A DNA stretch of 64,000 bases. It comes from Methylobacterium planeticum (lineage in GTDB: Bacteria > Pseudomonadota > Alphaproteobacteria > Rhizobiales > Beijerinckiaceae). Under the pieces are notes generated by a model. It saw only the letters and a list, made by a program, of their open reading frames with translations. It made no database searches and had not been told where the DNA came from. The first letter of the stretch is position 1. Each line of letters begins with the position of its first letter. Below are positions 49,707 to 60,352 of the stretch, piece by piece. The stretch is taken from assembly GCF_008806345.1 (NCBI RefSeq), contig NZ_VZZJ01000008.1, forward strand, positions 100,616-164,615. Reading direction: 5' to 3'. The position numbers were made by a program, and so were the translations under genes.

Positions 49707-52700
49707 ATGAACATCGACACCACACCATCGAAGCGCTGGCGCTTCCTCAGTTCCCGACAGCGCCTCCCGAGCTCGGCACTCGCCTTCCTCCTAATCGCCC
49801 TCGCCCTCGCGGCGGGTGGCTGGAACTACGTCGCGGGGGCGCAGAGCCGGGCCGAGGGGGAACGGCTGAACGGTGTCATGGCCCGTAGCGAGCGCGTGCT
49901 CTCGACCATGAAGGATCTGGAAACCGGTCTGCGAGGTTACGTCCTAACCGGCAGCGAGGACTACCTGGAGCCCTACGAGGCCGCGCTCCGCCATCTCGGT
50001 GCAGAGCTCGATAGACTCGATGCCCTCACGATCGATCCAGCCACGCGAGAGCAGCGAAGGGCTCTAGTTGAGACTGAGAAGGCCTATGCCGTCCGCGTCA
50101 TCGATCTCCGCAGGTTGGCCGGCCAAGAGGCTGCCGTTGACCTGTTGCGTGGGGGTGAAGGCAAGCGCACGATGGACGCCATCCGAGGCCTCACGCAGCG
50201 GGTCCAGGAGCGCGCGGGTGCCGACTTGGAGAGCCTCGCGGCGGCGGACCGCCTGCGCTCGCCGCTGCTGCCGCTGGTCACGCTGGCGGCTGTCCTGGCC
50301 GCCGTCGGCCTGCTTGCCCGGCTCGCCTTGGTACGCCGCCGTGAGAGCCAGCGCATGGCCGGCCTGCTTGAGAGTGTGCTGGAGAACGCACCCGTGGGCC
50401 TTGGCTTCCTCGACCGCGATCTCAACATCCGGCACATGAACCGCGCCCTCGACAGCATGAGCGAACGCGGCTTTGGCGCCGACGTCGGAGCACCAATCTG
50501 GGTGTTACTGCCTTCCCTTCAGGACGAGCTCGCCTCGAAGCTCGCGGCAGCGCGCGACCAGGGCCTCGTTACCGCCAACGTCGAGGTCGGCGTGCCGGCC
50601 CCGAGCGCGCCCGGGGGCACACGCCACTTCCTGATGAGCTTCTTCCCGCTGCGCCGAGAGGAGAGCGGGCGAAAGCAGGCGGATGGCGTTGGCGTCGTCA
50701 TGGCCGACGTGACCCTGGGCAAGCTGTCCGAGAAGCGGCTGGCCCAGAGCGAGGAGCGCTTCCGCTCGCTCACCGAGGCCGCCTCCGCCGTCGTCTGGAC
50801 CACGGCGCCGAACGGCGAGTTTCCGAAGGTTACCTCAGAATGGACGCGCTTCACCGGCCAGAGCCCTGCCGAGGCCGCCGTTTACGGCTTCCTGGAGGCG
50901 GTCCACCCCGAGGACCGGGAGGCGACGCGCGAGGCCTGGGAGCACGCCGTGGCGAGCCGTGCGCTCTACGCCATCGAGCACCGCCTGCGCCGGCATGACG
51001 GCGTCTTCCGCTACATGGAGGTGCGCGGCGTGCCGGTCTTAGAGGAGGACGGCAGCGTTCGCGAGTGGGTCGGTGCCCACACTGACATCACGGCTCGCAA
51101 AGAGGCCGAGTTGCAGATGGAGGCAGCCAAGGAGGCGGCGGAGGAAGCCAATCGGGCCAAGAGCCAGTTCCTGGCCAACATGAGCCACGAACTGCGGACG
51201 CCGCTTTCGGCGGTGATCGGATACTCGGAGATGCTGCAGGAGGAGATGGAGGATCTCGGCGAGGAGAGCCTGCTCGCTGACATGCGCAAGATCGAGTCGA
51301 ACGCCCGCCACCTGCTCGGGCTGATCAACGACGTCCTCGACCTCTCAAAGATCGAGGCTGAGCGCATGGAGATTTACCCCGAGGAGTTCGACGCGGCCGG
51401 CACGGTCAACGACGTCGCCTCGACCGTCGGGGCGCTCGTCGGCAAGAAGGCCAACACCCTTGACCTAAGGATCGCAGCGGATCTCGGCTCGGGCCACACC
51501 GACGTGACCAAGCTGCGCCAATGCCTGATCAACCTGCTCAGCAACGCGGCCAAGTTTACGGTGGACGGGCGCATCACCCTCACGGCGGAACGCACGCAGC
51601 GGGATGGCATCGACTGGCTTCGCTTCAGCGTGGCCGACACCGGCATCGGCATGAGCGCGGAGCAGCAGGCGAGGCTATTCCAACGCTTCACCCAGGCGGA
51701 TGCCTCGACCACCCGTCGGTTCGGCGGCACGGGTCTGGGCCTCGCCATCACCCGAGCCTTTGCCCGGATGCTTGGCGGCGAGATTACCGTCGCGAGCCAG
51801 GAAGGGGAAGGCACGACCTTCACGCTTGAGCTGCCCGCACGCTATGAGGAGAGCGCTTCAGCGGACCTAGCGACTGCAGCTGCGCATGACCTAGCTCCAA
51901 CCGAGGATGATGAGGCGACGGGCCACAACGGCTCCGACCTGGTGCTCGTCGTCGATGACGATGCGGCTACGCGGGACCTGCTCACGCGCTTCCTGCAGCG
52001 GGAAGGCTTCCAGGTCGCCGCTGCCCCAGACGGACGGGCGGGCTTGGAACAGGCGCGAGCATTGCGCCCCCGCGTCATCCTGCTCGATGTGACCATGCCG
52101 CGCATGGACGGCTGGGAAGTGCTGCGGGCACTGCGTTCCGACCCGGAGCTTGGATCGACACCGGCGATCATGGTGACGGTACTTGCCGAGCAGAACCTCG
52201 CCTTCTCTCTGGGCGCGACCGACTATCTTCACAAGCCGGTGGAGTGGGGGCAGCTGAAGGAGGCGATGGAGCGCTTCCGGCCGGCGGTGCACGAAGGACC
52301 GGTGCTCGTGGTGGACGATGACCCCGACGTACGCGAGCGCATGACCACGCTGCTGACGCGCGAGGGCTGGCGCGTGACCTCGGCCGAGAACGGCCGGGCC
52401 GGCTTGGAGGCAGTGAGCGCCCGAAAGCCCGGCCTGGTCCTGCTCGATCTGATGATGCCGGAGATGGATGGCTTCGGATTCCTGCGGGAGCTCCGGGCCA
52501 GGCCGGAGTGTCGAGACATCCCGGTCGTAGTGCTGACGGCCAAGGACGTCACAGCCGACGACCGGCGCCGGCTGGCCGGTCAGGCCGACCGCGTGCTGCA
52601 GAAGGGAGGCCTGAGCATGGTAGACTTGGCCACCACCCTGCGCTCGCTCATGGGATCCATTGCGACGGCAGAGAGTGGGGACGGCGACGTTCCTCCGGCT

Positions 52701-52724
52701 GCGATCGCGGTCCCAGCTCGTTAG
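49707..52724 (+). CDS. CHASE3-PAS hybrid sensor histidine kinase with two receivers
   Basis: This 1005-residue membrane kinase has a helix at 24-44, a periplasmic CHASE3 domain (about 45-185, with [13 protein letters not shown]), a second helix (187-208), two PAS domains (about 215-335 and 350-465), HisKA with the phospho-His494 ([11 protein letters not shown]), a HATPase_c domain (N box [12 protein letters not shown] boxes DTGIGMS and GGTGLGLA) and two receiver domains, phospho-Asp794 ([12 protein letters not shown]) and Asp914 ([12 protein letters not shown]). It would sense an external signal and feed a phosphorelay. The output partner is not encoded beside it; an Hpt protein and response regulator elsewhere are expected. 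Confidence 0.94.
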   Translation: MNIDTTPSKRWRFLSSRQRLPSSALAFLLIALALAAGGWNYVAGAQSRAEGERLNGVMARSERVLSTMKDLETGLRGYVLTGSEDYLEPYEAALRHLGAELDRLDALTIDPATREQRRALVETEKAYAVRVIDLRRLAGQEAAVDLLRGGEGKRTMDAIRGLTQRVQERAGADLESLAAADRLRSPLLPLVTLAAVLAAVGLLARLALVRRRESQRMAGLLESVLENAPVGLGFLDRDLNIRHMNRALDSMSERGFGADVGAPIWVLLPSLQDELASKLAAARDQGLVTANVEVGVPAPSAPGGTRHFLMSFFPLRREESGRKQADGVGVVMADVTLGKLSEKRLAQSEERFRSLTEAASAVVWTTAPNGEFPKVTSEWTRFTGQSPAEAAVYGFLEAVHPEDREATREAWEHAVASRALYAIEHRLRRHDGVFRYMEVRGVPVLEEDGSVREWVGAHTDITARKEAELQMEAAKEAAEEANRAKSQFLANMSHELRTPLSAVIGYSEMLQEEMEDLGEESLLADMRKIESNARHLLGLINDVLDLSKIEAERMEIYPEEFDAAGTVNDVASTVGALVGKKANTLDLRIAADLGSGHTDVTKLRQCLINLLSNAAKFTVDGRITLTAERTQRDGIDWLRFSVADTGIGMSAEQQARLFQRFTQADASTTRRFGGTGLGLAITRAFARMLGGEITVASQEGEGTTFTLELPARYEESASADLATAAAHDLAPTEDDEATGHNGSDLVLVVDDDAATRDLLTRFLQREGFQVAAAPDGRAGLEQARALRPRVILLDVTMPRMDGWEVLRALRSDPELGSTPAIMVTVLAEQNLAFSLGATDYLHKPVEWGQLKEAMERFRPAVHEGPVLVVDDDPDVRERMTTLLTREGWRVTSAENGRAGLEAVSARKPGLVLLDLMMPEMDGFGFLRELRARPECRDIPVVVLTAKDVTADDRRRLAGQADRVLQKGGLSMVDLATTLRSLMGSIATAESGDGDVPPAAIAVPAR

Positions 52725-52847
52725 CCGCTGCCGGCCTCAATGGTAGGTAACTGGAGCTTGGCTATCGCTACGCGGCGGGCTTAGGGCGCTCCATTCGAGC
52801 CGGAGGCGACCTTCCGCCCTAATCCACAATCGGCGATAGATCGCTCC

Positions 52848-53198
52848 ATGACCTGGGATGACGTGCTCGCACTCGGTATGAAGCTAACTGCCATGGAGGC
52901 GTCGAACTCCTACGGCGCACCTGCCCTCAAGGTAAGGGGCAAACTCGTGACACGCCTGCGTACCGAGGACGACAGCCTCGTTCTCCACGGCGTCCCGCCG
53001 GACGAACGCGACCTGTTGATGGCTGTCGAGCCTCAGGTGTTTCACATCACGCCCCACTATGAAGGGTATCCTATCGTTCTAGCTCGGATGGCAAACTTGG
53101 AGCCTGACAGGCTCTGGCCGTTCCTATTGCGTCGGTGGCGCGAGGTCGCCCCGAAACGCCTTGTCGCGAGTTCCGGTAAGAGGCAAGCCGAGGGCTGA
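52848..53198 (+). CDS. MmcQ/YjbR-family protein
   Basis: The 116-residue protein is a YjbR/CyaY-like fold member: MTWDDVLALGMKLTAMEASN, SYGAPALKVRGKLVTRLRTE, VFHITPHYEGYPIVLARMAN and RWREVAPKRL. The family is called DNA-binding in many databases, but biochemical evidence is thin. It sits alone between the hybrid kinase and the DUF2252 gene. Confidence 0.85.
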   Translation: MTWDDVLALGMKLTAMEASNSYGAPALKVRGKLVTRLRTEDDSLVLHGVPPDERDLLMAVEPQVFHITPHYEGYPIVLARMANLEPDRLWPFLLRRWREVAPKRLVASSGKRQAEG

Positions 53199-53483
53199 TA
53201 GGTTCGAAGATCTCCCGGATCTCTATCTGATGCACGATTTCGGGACTGGCATCGCAGGTCAGAGTGCCGAGTTCCGCGCGCCGGCAACACCGCACGCCGA
53301 AGAGCCATTCCACTTTGCAACGCGCCGCGTTCTCAATGCCGGCGCATGGCCTACGTGCTTCATGTTGCCGTAATCCACAGCGGAGGCGATCCGCCGCGTG
53401 TTGCCTACCTGTTCCCGAGCGTTGGTGCTGCGCCAAGCCCACAAGGCCGGGGCGAGCGGCGATACATAGCTGAAGGTTCGTGG

Positions 53484-54689
53484 ATGCGTGACGCAGCGGA
53501 TTATAGGCCCGACCAAAGGGCGGCTGCACTGCAGCGCCAGCGAACCCTCAAGATGGCGAGGTCCGCGCATGCCTATGTCCGCGGTAACACCCTGCAGTTC
53601 TACGAATGGTTGGACGGGCTTGCGCGCGGCACCCTGCCCGAGGGGCCTCCGGTTTGGGTCTGCGGCGACTGCCACCTCGGCAATCTCGGACCACTCGCCA
53701 ATGCCGACGGTTGCGTCGACGTCCAGGTGCGTGACCTCGACCAGACCGTCATCGGCAATCCGACCCACGACCTCGTCCGCCTCGGCCTATCGCTGGCCAG
53801 CGCGGCGCGTGGCTCGGACCTGCCCGGCATCGTTACTGCCAGGATGCTGGAAGAGATGGTTAGGGGCTACGCGCTCGGCTTGGAAACGCTGAGGGCGAAC
53901 GAGGCGCCGCCCGAGCCGGACGCGGTGCGAACGATCCGGAAACGGGCCCTGGGCCGTCAGTGGAAGCACCTCGCCCGCGAGCGCATCAAGGACGTGGAGC
54001 CCTCCATTCCGCTCGGGCGCAAGTTCTGGGCCCTGGACGAGGAGGAGCGCTCGGCACTCGACGACCTTTTCCGTGAGGGGTCTGTGCGCCGCCTCGTGCT
54101 GACCCTCAACCGACGCGATGAGAGATCCGAGGTTCACCTTCTCGACGCGGCTTACTGGATGAAGGGCTGCAGTTCCTTAGGCTTCCTGCGCCACGCCGCG
54201 CTGCTTCGCATCGTCGAACCGGGAGGCAAGCGAAAGCTGGCGCTGGTTGATCTGAAAGAGGCGGTCGCGCCCGCAGCGCCAGCTGCCCCGAGAGTCGAGA
54301 TGCCCATGAACCCAGCGGAGCGGGTTGTAGCCGGGGCGAGGGCTCTGTCGCCGAACCTCGGGGAACGCATGCTGCCGGTGCAACTTCTCGGCAAGCCCGT
54401 GGTCATGCGAGAACTCGCGCCGCAGGACCTAAAGCTCGACGTCGACCAGTTCACCCGAGAGGAGGCGGTCCGAGCGGCGCATTACCTCGCCTACGTGATC
54501 GGTAAGGCGCACGGCCGCCAGATGGACAAGGCAGCCCTCTCGGATTGGCGAGCCGAAGTCACGCGAGGCAACGGCGGGGAAGACGGTGCACCGTCGTGGC
54601 TGTGGTCGAGCGTGGTCGAGCTCGCGGGGCGGCATGAGGTCGGCTACCTCGACCATTGCCGCCGCCACGCCCTCGCCAATGCTGCCTGA
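53484..54689 (+). CDS. DUF2252 family protein
   Basis: The 401-residue protein matches DUF2252: an N-terminal KMARSAHAYVRGNTLQFYEW, then VCGDCHLGNLGPL and VQVRDLDQTVIGNPTHDLVR, where a kinase-like His-Asn and Asp-x-Asp arrangement suggests a distant relation to protein or aminoglycoside kinases, and later LKLDVDQFTREEAVRAAHYL with GKAHGRQMD. The activity of the family is unknown. The ATG at 53484 with GAAGG 8 bases upstream is preferred over the longer frame from 53346. It converges with the patatin-like gene; a 7-bp stem (CCGTCCT/AGGACGG, 54712-54752) lies between. Confidence 0.88.
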   Translation: MRDAADYRPDQRAAALQRQRTLKMARSAHAYVRGNTLQFYEWLDGLARGTLPEGPPVWVCGDCHLGNLGPLANADGCVDVQVRDLDQTVIGNPTHDLVRLGLSLASAARGSDLPGIVTARMLEEMVRGYALGLETLRANEAPPEPDAVRTIRKRALGRQWKHLARERIKDVEPSIPLGRKFWALDEEERSALDDLFREGSVRRLVLTLNRRDERSEVHLLDAAYWMKGCSSLGFLRHAALLRIVEPGGKRKLALVDLKEAVAPAAPAAPRVEMPMNPAERVVAGARALSPNLGERMLPVQLLGKPVVMRELAPQDLKLDVDQFTREEAVRAAHYLAYVIGKAHGRQMDKAALSDWRAEVTRGNGGEDGAPSWLWSSVVELAGRHEVGYLDHCRRHALANAA

Positions 54690-54776
54690 GGCTCACCCAT
54701 CCCTTGTCGAGCCGTCCTTATGTAACGGAGCTAAATCTTATCCTCAGGACGGCAACTCGGCCATCCGGTCGGCCCA

Positions 54777-55838
54777 TCACCGGTCCGGGTGTGCGACCAA
54801 CGGGTTGTGAGGTCGTCCAGGGAGGGTGACGTAGTTGAAGCGGCCGGCGTCGGGCTCGCTCAATGCCAGCAGCCTCAGGCCATGAACCGCGTCGCGACCG
54901 CCTGCGGCCCAGCGGTCGCGGATCGACGAGGGCGAGAAGTCGAAACTCTTGGCGGCGAGTTCATCCGCGCCAGCCTGATAGATGAGGTGGAGCAGCGTCA
55001 CTGTCGGTCCGTTCGGATCGAGCCTTTGCCGTAAGTCGTACTCGCGCCGGAGGCCCGAAATCGCACGGCGAGGCGCGCTGGCGAAGATGAGGTCGTTGGC
55101 GCGTTCCAGCACTGCGTCAAGCGAGGCAGGGCGCGGCGCCCTTAATGAGAATAGGTCCGAGGCGATGCAGAGGAGATCCCTCGGCGGCTCGGCCGCGAAG
55201 ACCGGATCGAGGGGAAGGTTGTTCGTGTAACCGGCATCGCAAAGGACGCGTCCGTCCAACTCAACGGGCGGGAATGCAGGGAGGATGGCCGTGCTGGCGA
55301 GGATATGCTCTGGCCGAACCACCTCCCGGCTCGTGTCGAAGTAAACCTCCTCGCCTGTCTCGATATCGACGCAGCAGACCGTCAGACGCGTGTCGCCCCG
55401 GTTCAGCCGCTCGAAGTCGACAAGGCGGTTCAGGGTCTGGAGAAGGGGGGCGTTGTCGAACAGCGCGACGTCGTTCGGCACCCATGGCAGGGCCGACCAC
55501 AACCCTGGCAATCGATGGCGGAAGATGTTCGGTCGCCCCCAGGCAAGAGCCAGAAGGGCATGCAGACCGTTGTAGACCTGACGCGGCTTGAGCAACGCGC
55601 TCGGGCTTGGGCCAGTGCCCTGGGTGGCCTCGTCCCAAAATGTGCGGAGCTTGTCGACCCTGTCCTCGGGCGCATTGCCTGCGATGATGGCGGCGGTCAC
55701 CGCGCCGATGGAGGCGCCGACGACCCAGCCGGGTCGAAGCCCTTGATGGTGCAGCGCCTCGTAGGCACCGGAGTGATAGGCACCGACGGCATTGCCGCCG
55801 GCAAAGATCATAGCGAGATCGCGCTCGATTTCCGGCAT
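54777..55838 (-). CDS. patatin-like phospholipase family protein
   Basis: This 353-residue hydrolase has the patatin catalytic dyad: Ser43 in VVGASIGAV (GxSxG) and the Asp in LCDAGYTNNLPLD (DG-A variant DAG), and an N-terminal oxyanion loop GGNAVGAYHSGAYEAL that replaces the usual GGGxRG. A DUF3734-like C-terminal part follows (about 230-353). Such enzymes are acyl hydrolases acting on membrane or storage lipids; some govern PHB granules. No signal peptide is seen, so it acts in the cytosol. Confidence 0.9.
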   Translation of the reverse strand: MPEIERDLAMIFAGGNAVGAYHSGAYEALHHQGLRPGWVVGASIGAVTAAIIAGNAPEDRVDKLRTFWDEATQGTGPSPSALLKPRQVYNGLHALLALAWGRPNIFRHRLPGLWSALPWVPNDVALFDNAPLLQTLNRLVDFERLNRGDTRLTVCCVDIETGEEVYFDTSREVVRPEHILASTAILPAFPPVELDGRVLCDAGYTNNLPLDPVFAAEPPRDLLCIASDLFSLRAPRPASLDAVLERANDLIFASAPRRAISGLRREYDLRQRLDPNGPTVTLLHLIYQAGADELAAKSFDFSPSSIRDRWAAGGRDAVHGLRLLALSEPDAGRFNYVTLPGRPHNPLVAHPDR

Positions 55839-56172
55839 TCTTGCTTTCGTATATTAGAAGATTAACTGGTCGTATCCCTATCAGAGCTCCGAACGTTCTC
55901 CGACGCCGGCAATGGCTTTGAAGCAGTGCACCACAGATCATACATGGGCACCCCTTCCTGGATAGTCGCTTGGTTCGACATTGGCCGTTTGGCCTGAACA
56001 GCGCCTTGGAGCAATCGTCGGTCTTGTTGCGGAATGCCTTGTACCAGACCAAGCCTTACACTAGATTGGCCGAGCGATGGCTGATGATGAAGGGGAGTTG
56101 CTTTCCCGTTCTCAATGCGCGCCATCAGCTGCCTCATGTAGCGTATCCCCGATTGCGGTGTCCTTGGCCTGC
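55839..56172. other. intergenic, no gene seen
   Basis: Frames in these 334 bases lack ribosome-binding sites and family patterns. The patatin-like gene's promoter should lie near 55840-55900, which is AT-richer than the surroundings. Confidence 0.35.
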
Positions 56173-57195
56173 TCAGCGGCGGACTGGTTTGCGCCGCGTG
56201 CCGAGGATGACGGCAGCCGTTGCCGCCAAGCCCACGGCGAGCACGCTAGCCGTTGCCAGGGGGTGCAGCGTGGCGCGGGTGTAGGCGCTGGTCCGCATGA
56301 CGTAGATCGGAGGATCGCCCCGCTCGTTCCCGGCGTCCCGCGGGGTATGCAGCGCCCCTTGTGGGTTCCTTGGGCTTTCGGACCGCTTCTGCAGGGCAAT
56401 GACGGCGGGGGCGAGTTCATCGTAGGCGCCCGGGGCGAACTCCTTGCCGACTACGAACAGCTTGCCGCCGCCGCCCACGATGATGTCGCGCTGCGGGTGC
56501 TCGGCCGCATGCAGAATGGCGTTTGCGACCTCCTGCGGCGGGTAGATCGGTGGTGGAAGGGTAGGCTCGCGGTCCATGTAGTTGCGCGCCCGCTGCGGCA
56601 GCGGCGTGTCTATGGAGGCAGGCTTCACCAAGGTCACGGACACCGGCGTGCGCTCCGCGATCAGCTCCATACGTAGCGTGTCGGTGAACCCCTTCACGGC
56701 GTGCTTCGAGGTGGCGTAAAGGCCTTGGAACGGGAAGGCGAGGTCTGAGGCGATGCTGCCGACGTTGATCAACGCGCCCCCGCGCTTCCGGAGGTGCTCG
56801 ACCGCGACCAGGGAGCCGTTCACTGTGCCCCAAAGGTTGGTCTGGATCAGGCGCTCATGATCCTCGTAGGCGATCTCGCGCAGGGGTCCGTAGACGGTCA
56901 GGCCGGCAACATTGACCCAGGTATCGAAGCCGCCGAATGTCGCGACGGCCTTGTCGGCGATGGCCTGCACGTCCTCAAGCCGACCGACATCGGCAACCAC
57001 GTGGACGGCACGGTCACCGAGTTCCTCGGCGACCCGAGCGAGGACCGCCTCGCTGCGCGCGGCGAGCACGACCCGGGCGCCTCGATCCGCTGCCATGCGT
57101 GCGGTGACCAAGCCGATGCCGCTCGACGCCCCGGTGACTACGATGACCTGTTCGCGTAGCGGCTTGCGTCTCATGCAATGCGTGTCCCTGTTCAC
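56173..57195 (-). CDS. short-chain dehydrogenase with C-terminal membrane segment
   Basis: The 340-residue protein starts as a classical SDR (VIVVTGASSGIGLVTARMAA; DTWVNVAGLTVYGPL; NVGSIASDLAFPFQGLYATS with Tyr and KHAVKGF) and continues after the usual 240 residues with a linker containing FVVGKEFAPGAYDELAPAVI and a final hydrophobic helix (LATASVLAVGLAATAAVIL) before a basic end. The length and membrane anchor mark it as an SDR subtype of unknown substrate, often annotated near lipid metabolism. Start is Met1 or Met8. Confidence 0.88.
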   Translation of the reverse strand: MNRDTHCMRRKPLREQVIVVTGASSGIGLVTARMAADRGARVVLAARSEAVLARVAEELGDRAVHVVADVGRLEDVQAIADKAVATFGGFDTWVNVAGLTVYGPLREIAYEDHERLIQTNLWGTVNGSLVAVEHLRKRGGALINVGSIASDLAFPFQGLYATSKHAVKGFTDTLRMELIAERTPVSVTLVKPASIDTPLPQRARNYMDREPTLPPPIYPPQEVANAILHAAEHPQRDIIVGGGGKLFVVGKEFAPGAYDELAPAVIALQKRSESPRNPQGALHTPRDAGNERGDPPIYVMRTSAYTRATLHPLATASVLAVGLAATAAVILGTRRKPVRR

Positions 57196-57601
57196 GTTAA
57201 TCCCTGTGCGGGGAGCCCGGGGCTACGCATGAACGAGCAAAGCGTTGCGGCCCGTGCTGTTTTTACGCGTTTGACCGTCCGGGGCTCGGCCAGGGTCGGC
57301 GTCTTCCGCCCTCGCGTGCCGCCACCGTCCATTCCGTGCTGAACGCGACGAGGCCCCGCGTGGCGGAAAGGACGTATAGCGCCCTCCCTTGCGGCCGAGC
57401 CTCGGCTCCACGGCGCGCGGCCAGGGCGGGCTGGCCTGACGGGATGAGGCTGTATGGATGTTCGCAAGTAGAGGCATTGCAAGCTACGTCGGGTCCGTGA
57501 CCACTCCGAGGCCCAGTCGACCGACACCGTTGGTCACATTGACCATGAGGCCGGCCGAGCTCAATAGGATTTAATTCCTTGACGCGATCAGGCTGGTGAC
57601 G
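57196..57601. other. intergenic, no gene seen
   Basis: About 400 bases with only Arg/Pro-rich shadow frames. The promoter of the membrane-anchored SDR should lie at its left end. Confidence 0.35.
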
Positions 57602-57784
57602 TCAGTGGTGCGGAGCTCGTGTTTCTGGGTGCAAAGCAAGCAACCGCGCCGTGAGCTTGGCGCTGCGCTCCGTCGCCTGCAGGTTGTTCCAGATCGCGAG
57701 TGCGACACGCTCCGGGTCGTTGGGCCTACGGAGGGTCTGTTCGGCAGACCTTACCGTGGGACTGCCCTGAGCGGTGGACCTCAT
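57602..57784 (-). CDS. small hypothetical protein
   Basis: The 60-residue product starts MRSTAQGSPTVRSAEQTLRR and contains PERVALAIWNNLQATERSAK with LTARLLALHPE, a helix-rich protein. GGGAGGTG stands 5 bases before the ATG at 57784, a strong site that decides the start over the longer frame from 57832. Family unknown. It lies downstream of the SDR at 57905-58780 on the same strand (120 bases), so it may be the tail of that transcript. Confidence 0.6.
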   Translation of the reverse strand: MRSTAQGSPTVRSAEQTLRRPNDPERVALAIWNNLQATERSAKLTARLLALHPETRAPHH

Positions 57785-57904
57785 CTCACCTCCCAGCGAC
57801 TCGAGGTTATTGCTCAAGGTGCCGAGGCACATCGTCCCAGAGGACTACGCGCAGGGGCCCGGTTTCGTCGGGCACCCATCCTCAGGTGAGGCGCGCGCTC
57901 CGTC

Positions 57905-58780
57905 TCAGAGAACTGGCATCGCGCCTGCGACCGTGACAAGCGCGCCCGAGGTGTAGCTGCTCTCGTCGGAGGCCAGCATCACGTAGGCCGAGGCGAGTTC
58001 CGCTGGCTGCCCGGGCCGGCCGAAGGGCACCATCGAGCCGAAGTTCCTCACGGAAGCCTGGTCCATGCCCGCTGGGATGAATGGGGTCCAGATGGGGCCG
58101 GGCAGGACGCCATTCACCCGGACGCCCTTCTCGGCGAGAAGTTGCGCGAGGCTCAGCACCAAATTACTCAGGGCGCCCTTCGTGGCACTGTAGGCGAGCA
58201 GAGACGGCATTGGGTGCTTGGAGTTCACTGACGAGGTGAAGATGACCGACGTCCCCGGCTTCATGTAGGCGAGGGCGGCCTTGGTCACGTAGAACGGGCC
58301 GAACACGTTGGTGCGGAAGTGGTCCTCGAACACCGCGTCCTCGATGCCGTCGAGGCCCTCGTTCGGTTGCTGGAAGGCGCCATTGTTGACCAGCACGTCG
58401 AGGCGGCCGAAGGTCTCGACGGTGCGGGCGACGATCTCGCGGCCATAAGTGGCGTTCTTCAGGTCGCCCGGCAGCAGCAGGGCTCGCCGGCCCGCCTTCT
58501 CGATCCAGCTGCCGACCGCCTCAGCGTCCTCCTGCTCCTCGGGCAGGTAGGAGATGGCGACGTCGGCCCCTTCTCGGGCAAAGGCGATGGCGACCGCGCG
58601 GCCGATGCCGCTGTCGCCGCCGGTGATCAGCGCGGCCCGGCCGTCGAGCTTGCCCGAGCCCTTGTAGCTGTCCTCGCCATGGTCTGGCTCGGGCGCCATG
58701 CGGCCGGTCTTGCCCGGAAAACTCTGTGGCTGAGGCTCGAACGGCGGGCGCGGGTACTTGTGCAGCGGGTCGGTCGTCAC
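57905..58780 (-). CDS. short-chain dehydrogenase, stress-type (YghA/GSP39-like)
   Basis: The 291-residue SDR has an N-terminal extension typical of the general-stress-protein type (TTDPLHKYPRPPFEPQPQSF, MAPEPDHGEDSYKGSGKLDG), then ALITGGDSGIGRAVAIAFAR, NNGAFQQPNEG, the catalytic SSVNSKHPMPSLLAYSATKG (Ser, Tyr, Lys) and the ending SSYTSGALVTVAGAMP. The GTG at 58780 has GGAGG 7 bases upstream. Family members are common in oxidative or osmotic stress regulons of Rhizobiales. Substrate unknown. Confidence 0.92.
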   Translation of the reverse strand: MTTDPLHKYPRPPFEPQPQSFPGKTGRMAPEPDHGEDSYKGSGKLDGRAALITGGDSGIGRAVAIAFAREGADVAISYLPEEQEDAEAVGSWIEKAGRRALLLPGDLKNATYGREIVARTVETFGRLDVLVNNGAFQQPNEGLDGIEDAVFEDHFRTNVFGPFYVTKAALAYMKPGTSVIFTSSVNSKHPMPSLLAYSATKGALSNLVLSLAQLLAEKGVRVNGVLPGPIWTPFIPAGMDQASVRNFGSMVPFGRPGQPAELASAYVMLASDESSYTSGALVTVAGAMPVL

Positions 58781-59138
58781 GGAAATCCTCCACGATCTTC
58801 CCGGCTCAACCCAGCCGCCTTGTCGGTGTTCCGGAACCTTCGCAGAAGCAGCCCGCCGCAACCATTCACGTCCTGTGTGGATGGCTCCCGCGTTGCAAGG
58901 GGATCTGTGACGGTTCGGCTTTTCGGTCGGGTGCCGTCTTGTGTTCGGCCTGTTTGCGCGGTCATCGACCGCTGGCCGTGATGGTTTCCGCGGATGGGGT
59001 CCCATTCTGCTTCGCGGGCTTCGACGCCCTCGACATTTAGCGGGTTGTCCTCGTCCCCGGTCTGACCGGTGCGCCATCACTTCACAGGGTCCTCGCAACC
59101 TCCTTCGCGCGGTACCGCGCCGATCGGTAAGCGCCTCC
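58781..59138. other. spacer between SDR start and IS110 transposase
   Basis: About 360 bases holding the SDR promoter and the 3' flank of the transposase. No clear terminal repeats of the IS were found; IS110-type elements often lack them. Confidence 0.35.
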
Positions 59139-60173
59139 TCAGACCGCCGCGGTGCCGAGTGCGGGCGTCCGGTAGACCTCGCCCCGGACCATGATGGCCC
59201 AGATCGCCCGCGCCGCGCGGTTGGCCATCGCGACCGTGGCGAGGCGGACCGGCTTGCGAGCGAGCAGTGCGTTCAGGCGCGGGTCGGCCGCGCTGGGATG
59301 ATGCTTGTTGCGCCGGACGAGCGAGGTCATGCCGGTGACGAGGAGCCGGCGCAGGTACTGGTCACCCATCTTCGAGATCCGGCCGAGCCGTTCCTTACCG
59401 CCGCTGGAGTTGTTGAGCGGTGTCAAACCCAGCCAGGCCGCAAACTGACGCCCGGATCGGAAGGGGCTCGGATCAGTGACGGTGGCGGCCAACGCTGTCG
59501 CCCCGAGCAAGCCGACGCCGGGCACGGTGGCGATGCGTCGGGCGAGATCGTTCGAGCGGTACCAGGCCAGCAGGTCGCGTTCGAGCCGGTGGATGCTGTC
59601 TTGCACCGCGACCGCCTGCTCGGCCAGGGCGCCGATCACCTTGGCGGCCAGCTTCGGGACCTCGTGCGCCTCACCAGCGATCGCACGCCGTACGAAGGCG
59701 AGGGCGTGCGTGAGACCCTTCGGGATATCGATTCCGAACTCGGCCAGCAGCCCGCGGACCATGTTGACCAACTGCGTGCGCTGGCGGACCAGGAGATCGC
59801 GTGTCCGATGCAGAGACAAAGCTGATTGCTGCTCGACCGATTTGATCGGCACGAAGCGCATGGTCGGGCGCGTGACAGCTTCGCAGATCGCCTCGGCGTC
59901 CGCCGCATCAGTCTTACCGCGCTTTACGTACGGTTTGACGTAGGCCGGCGGCATCAGCCGCACCTCGTGACCGAGGGCCGTGAGTTCGCGCGCCCAATGA
60001 TGGCTCGTGCCGCAAGCTTCCATGCCGATCAGACATGGCGGGAGCTTGCGGAAGAAGGGCATCACCTGCGCTCGCCTGAGCGCGCGCCGGACGAGAACCT
60101 CGCCCGTGCAGTTGATGGCGTGCACTTGGAAGACATTCTTGGCCAAGTCGATGCCGACGGTTGTGATCGCCAT
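59139..60173 (-). CDS. IS110-family transposase
   Basis: The 344-residue transposase has the DEDD (RuvC-like) N-terminal domain, GIDLAKNVFQVHAI (Asp9), LIGMEACGTSHHWA (Glu) and KTDAADAEAICEA (Asp pair), and the C-terminal transposase_20 part TVPGVGLLGATALAATVTDP with FAAWLGLTPLNNSSGGKERL and GRISKMGDQYLRRLLV, which holds the catalytic Ser. The frame is intact, so the element may still be mobile. It inserted between the stress-type SDR and an integrase pseudogene. Confidence 0.93.
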   Translation of the reverse strand: MAITTVGIDLAKNVFQVHAINCTGEVLVRRALRRAQVMPFFRKLPPCLIGMEACGTSHHWARELTALGHEVRLMPPAYVKPYVKRGKTDAADAEAICEAVTRPTMRFVPIKSVEQQSALSLHRTRDLLVRQRTQLVNMVRGLLAEFGIDIPKGLTHALAFVRRAIAGEAHEVPKLAAKVIGALAEQAVAVQDSIHRLERDLLAWYRSNDLARRIATVPGVGLLGATALAATVTDPSPFRSGRQFAAWLGLTPLNNSSGGKERLGRISKMGDQYLRRLLVTGMTSLVRRNKHHPSAADPRLNALLARKPVRLATVAMANRAARAIWAIMVRGEVYRTPALGTAAV

Positions 60174-60322
60174 CGTAGTGGCTCCAAGCTCCTGCTGCGT
60201 GACAGCACCATCTTGGCGCCGCAGCGTCGGGAGCGGGAGCCATCCACCCCATCTGCTTCGGCGAAGCCGCGAGAATCGGCTGAAAGGCGGAAATGGGCGC
60301 GAAGCGGTCCGGCAATTTGAGA

Positions 60323-60345
60323 GCTCCTCGACTGCGCCGAGGAGC
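60323..60345 (-). terminator. hairpin downstream of integrase pseudogene
   Basis: GCTCCTCG (60323-60330) pairs with CGAGGAGC (60338-60345) around a 7-base loop, 8 bases after the integrase stop on the minus strand. The following bases are TCTCAAATTG, so the T-tract is weak. Confidence 0.5.
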
Positions 60346-60352
60346 CCGACAC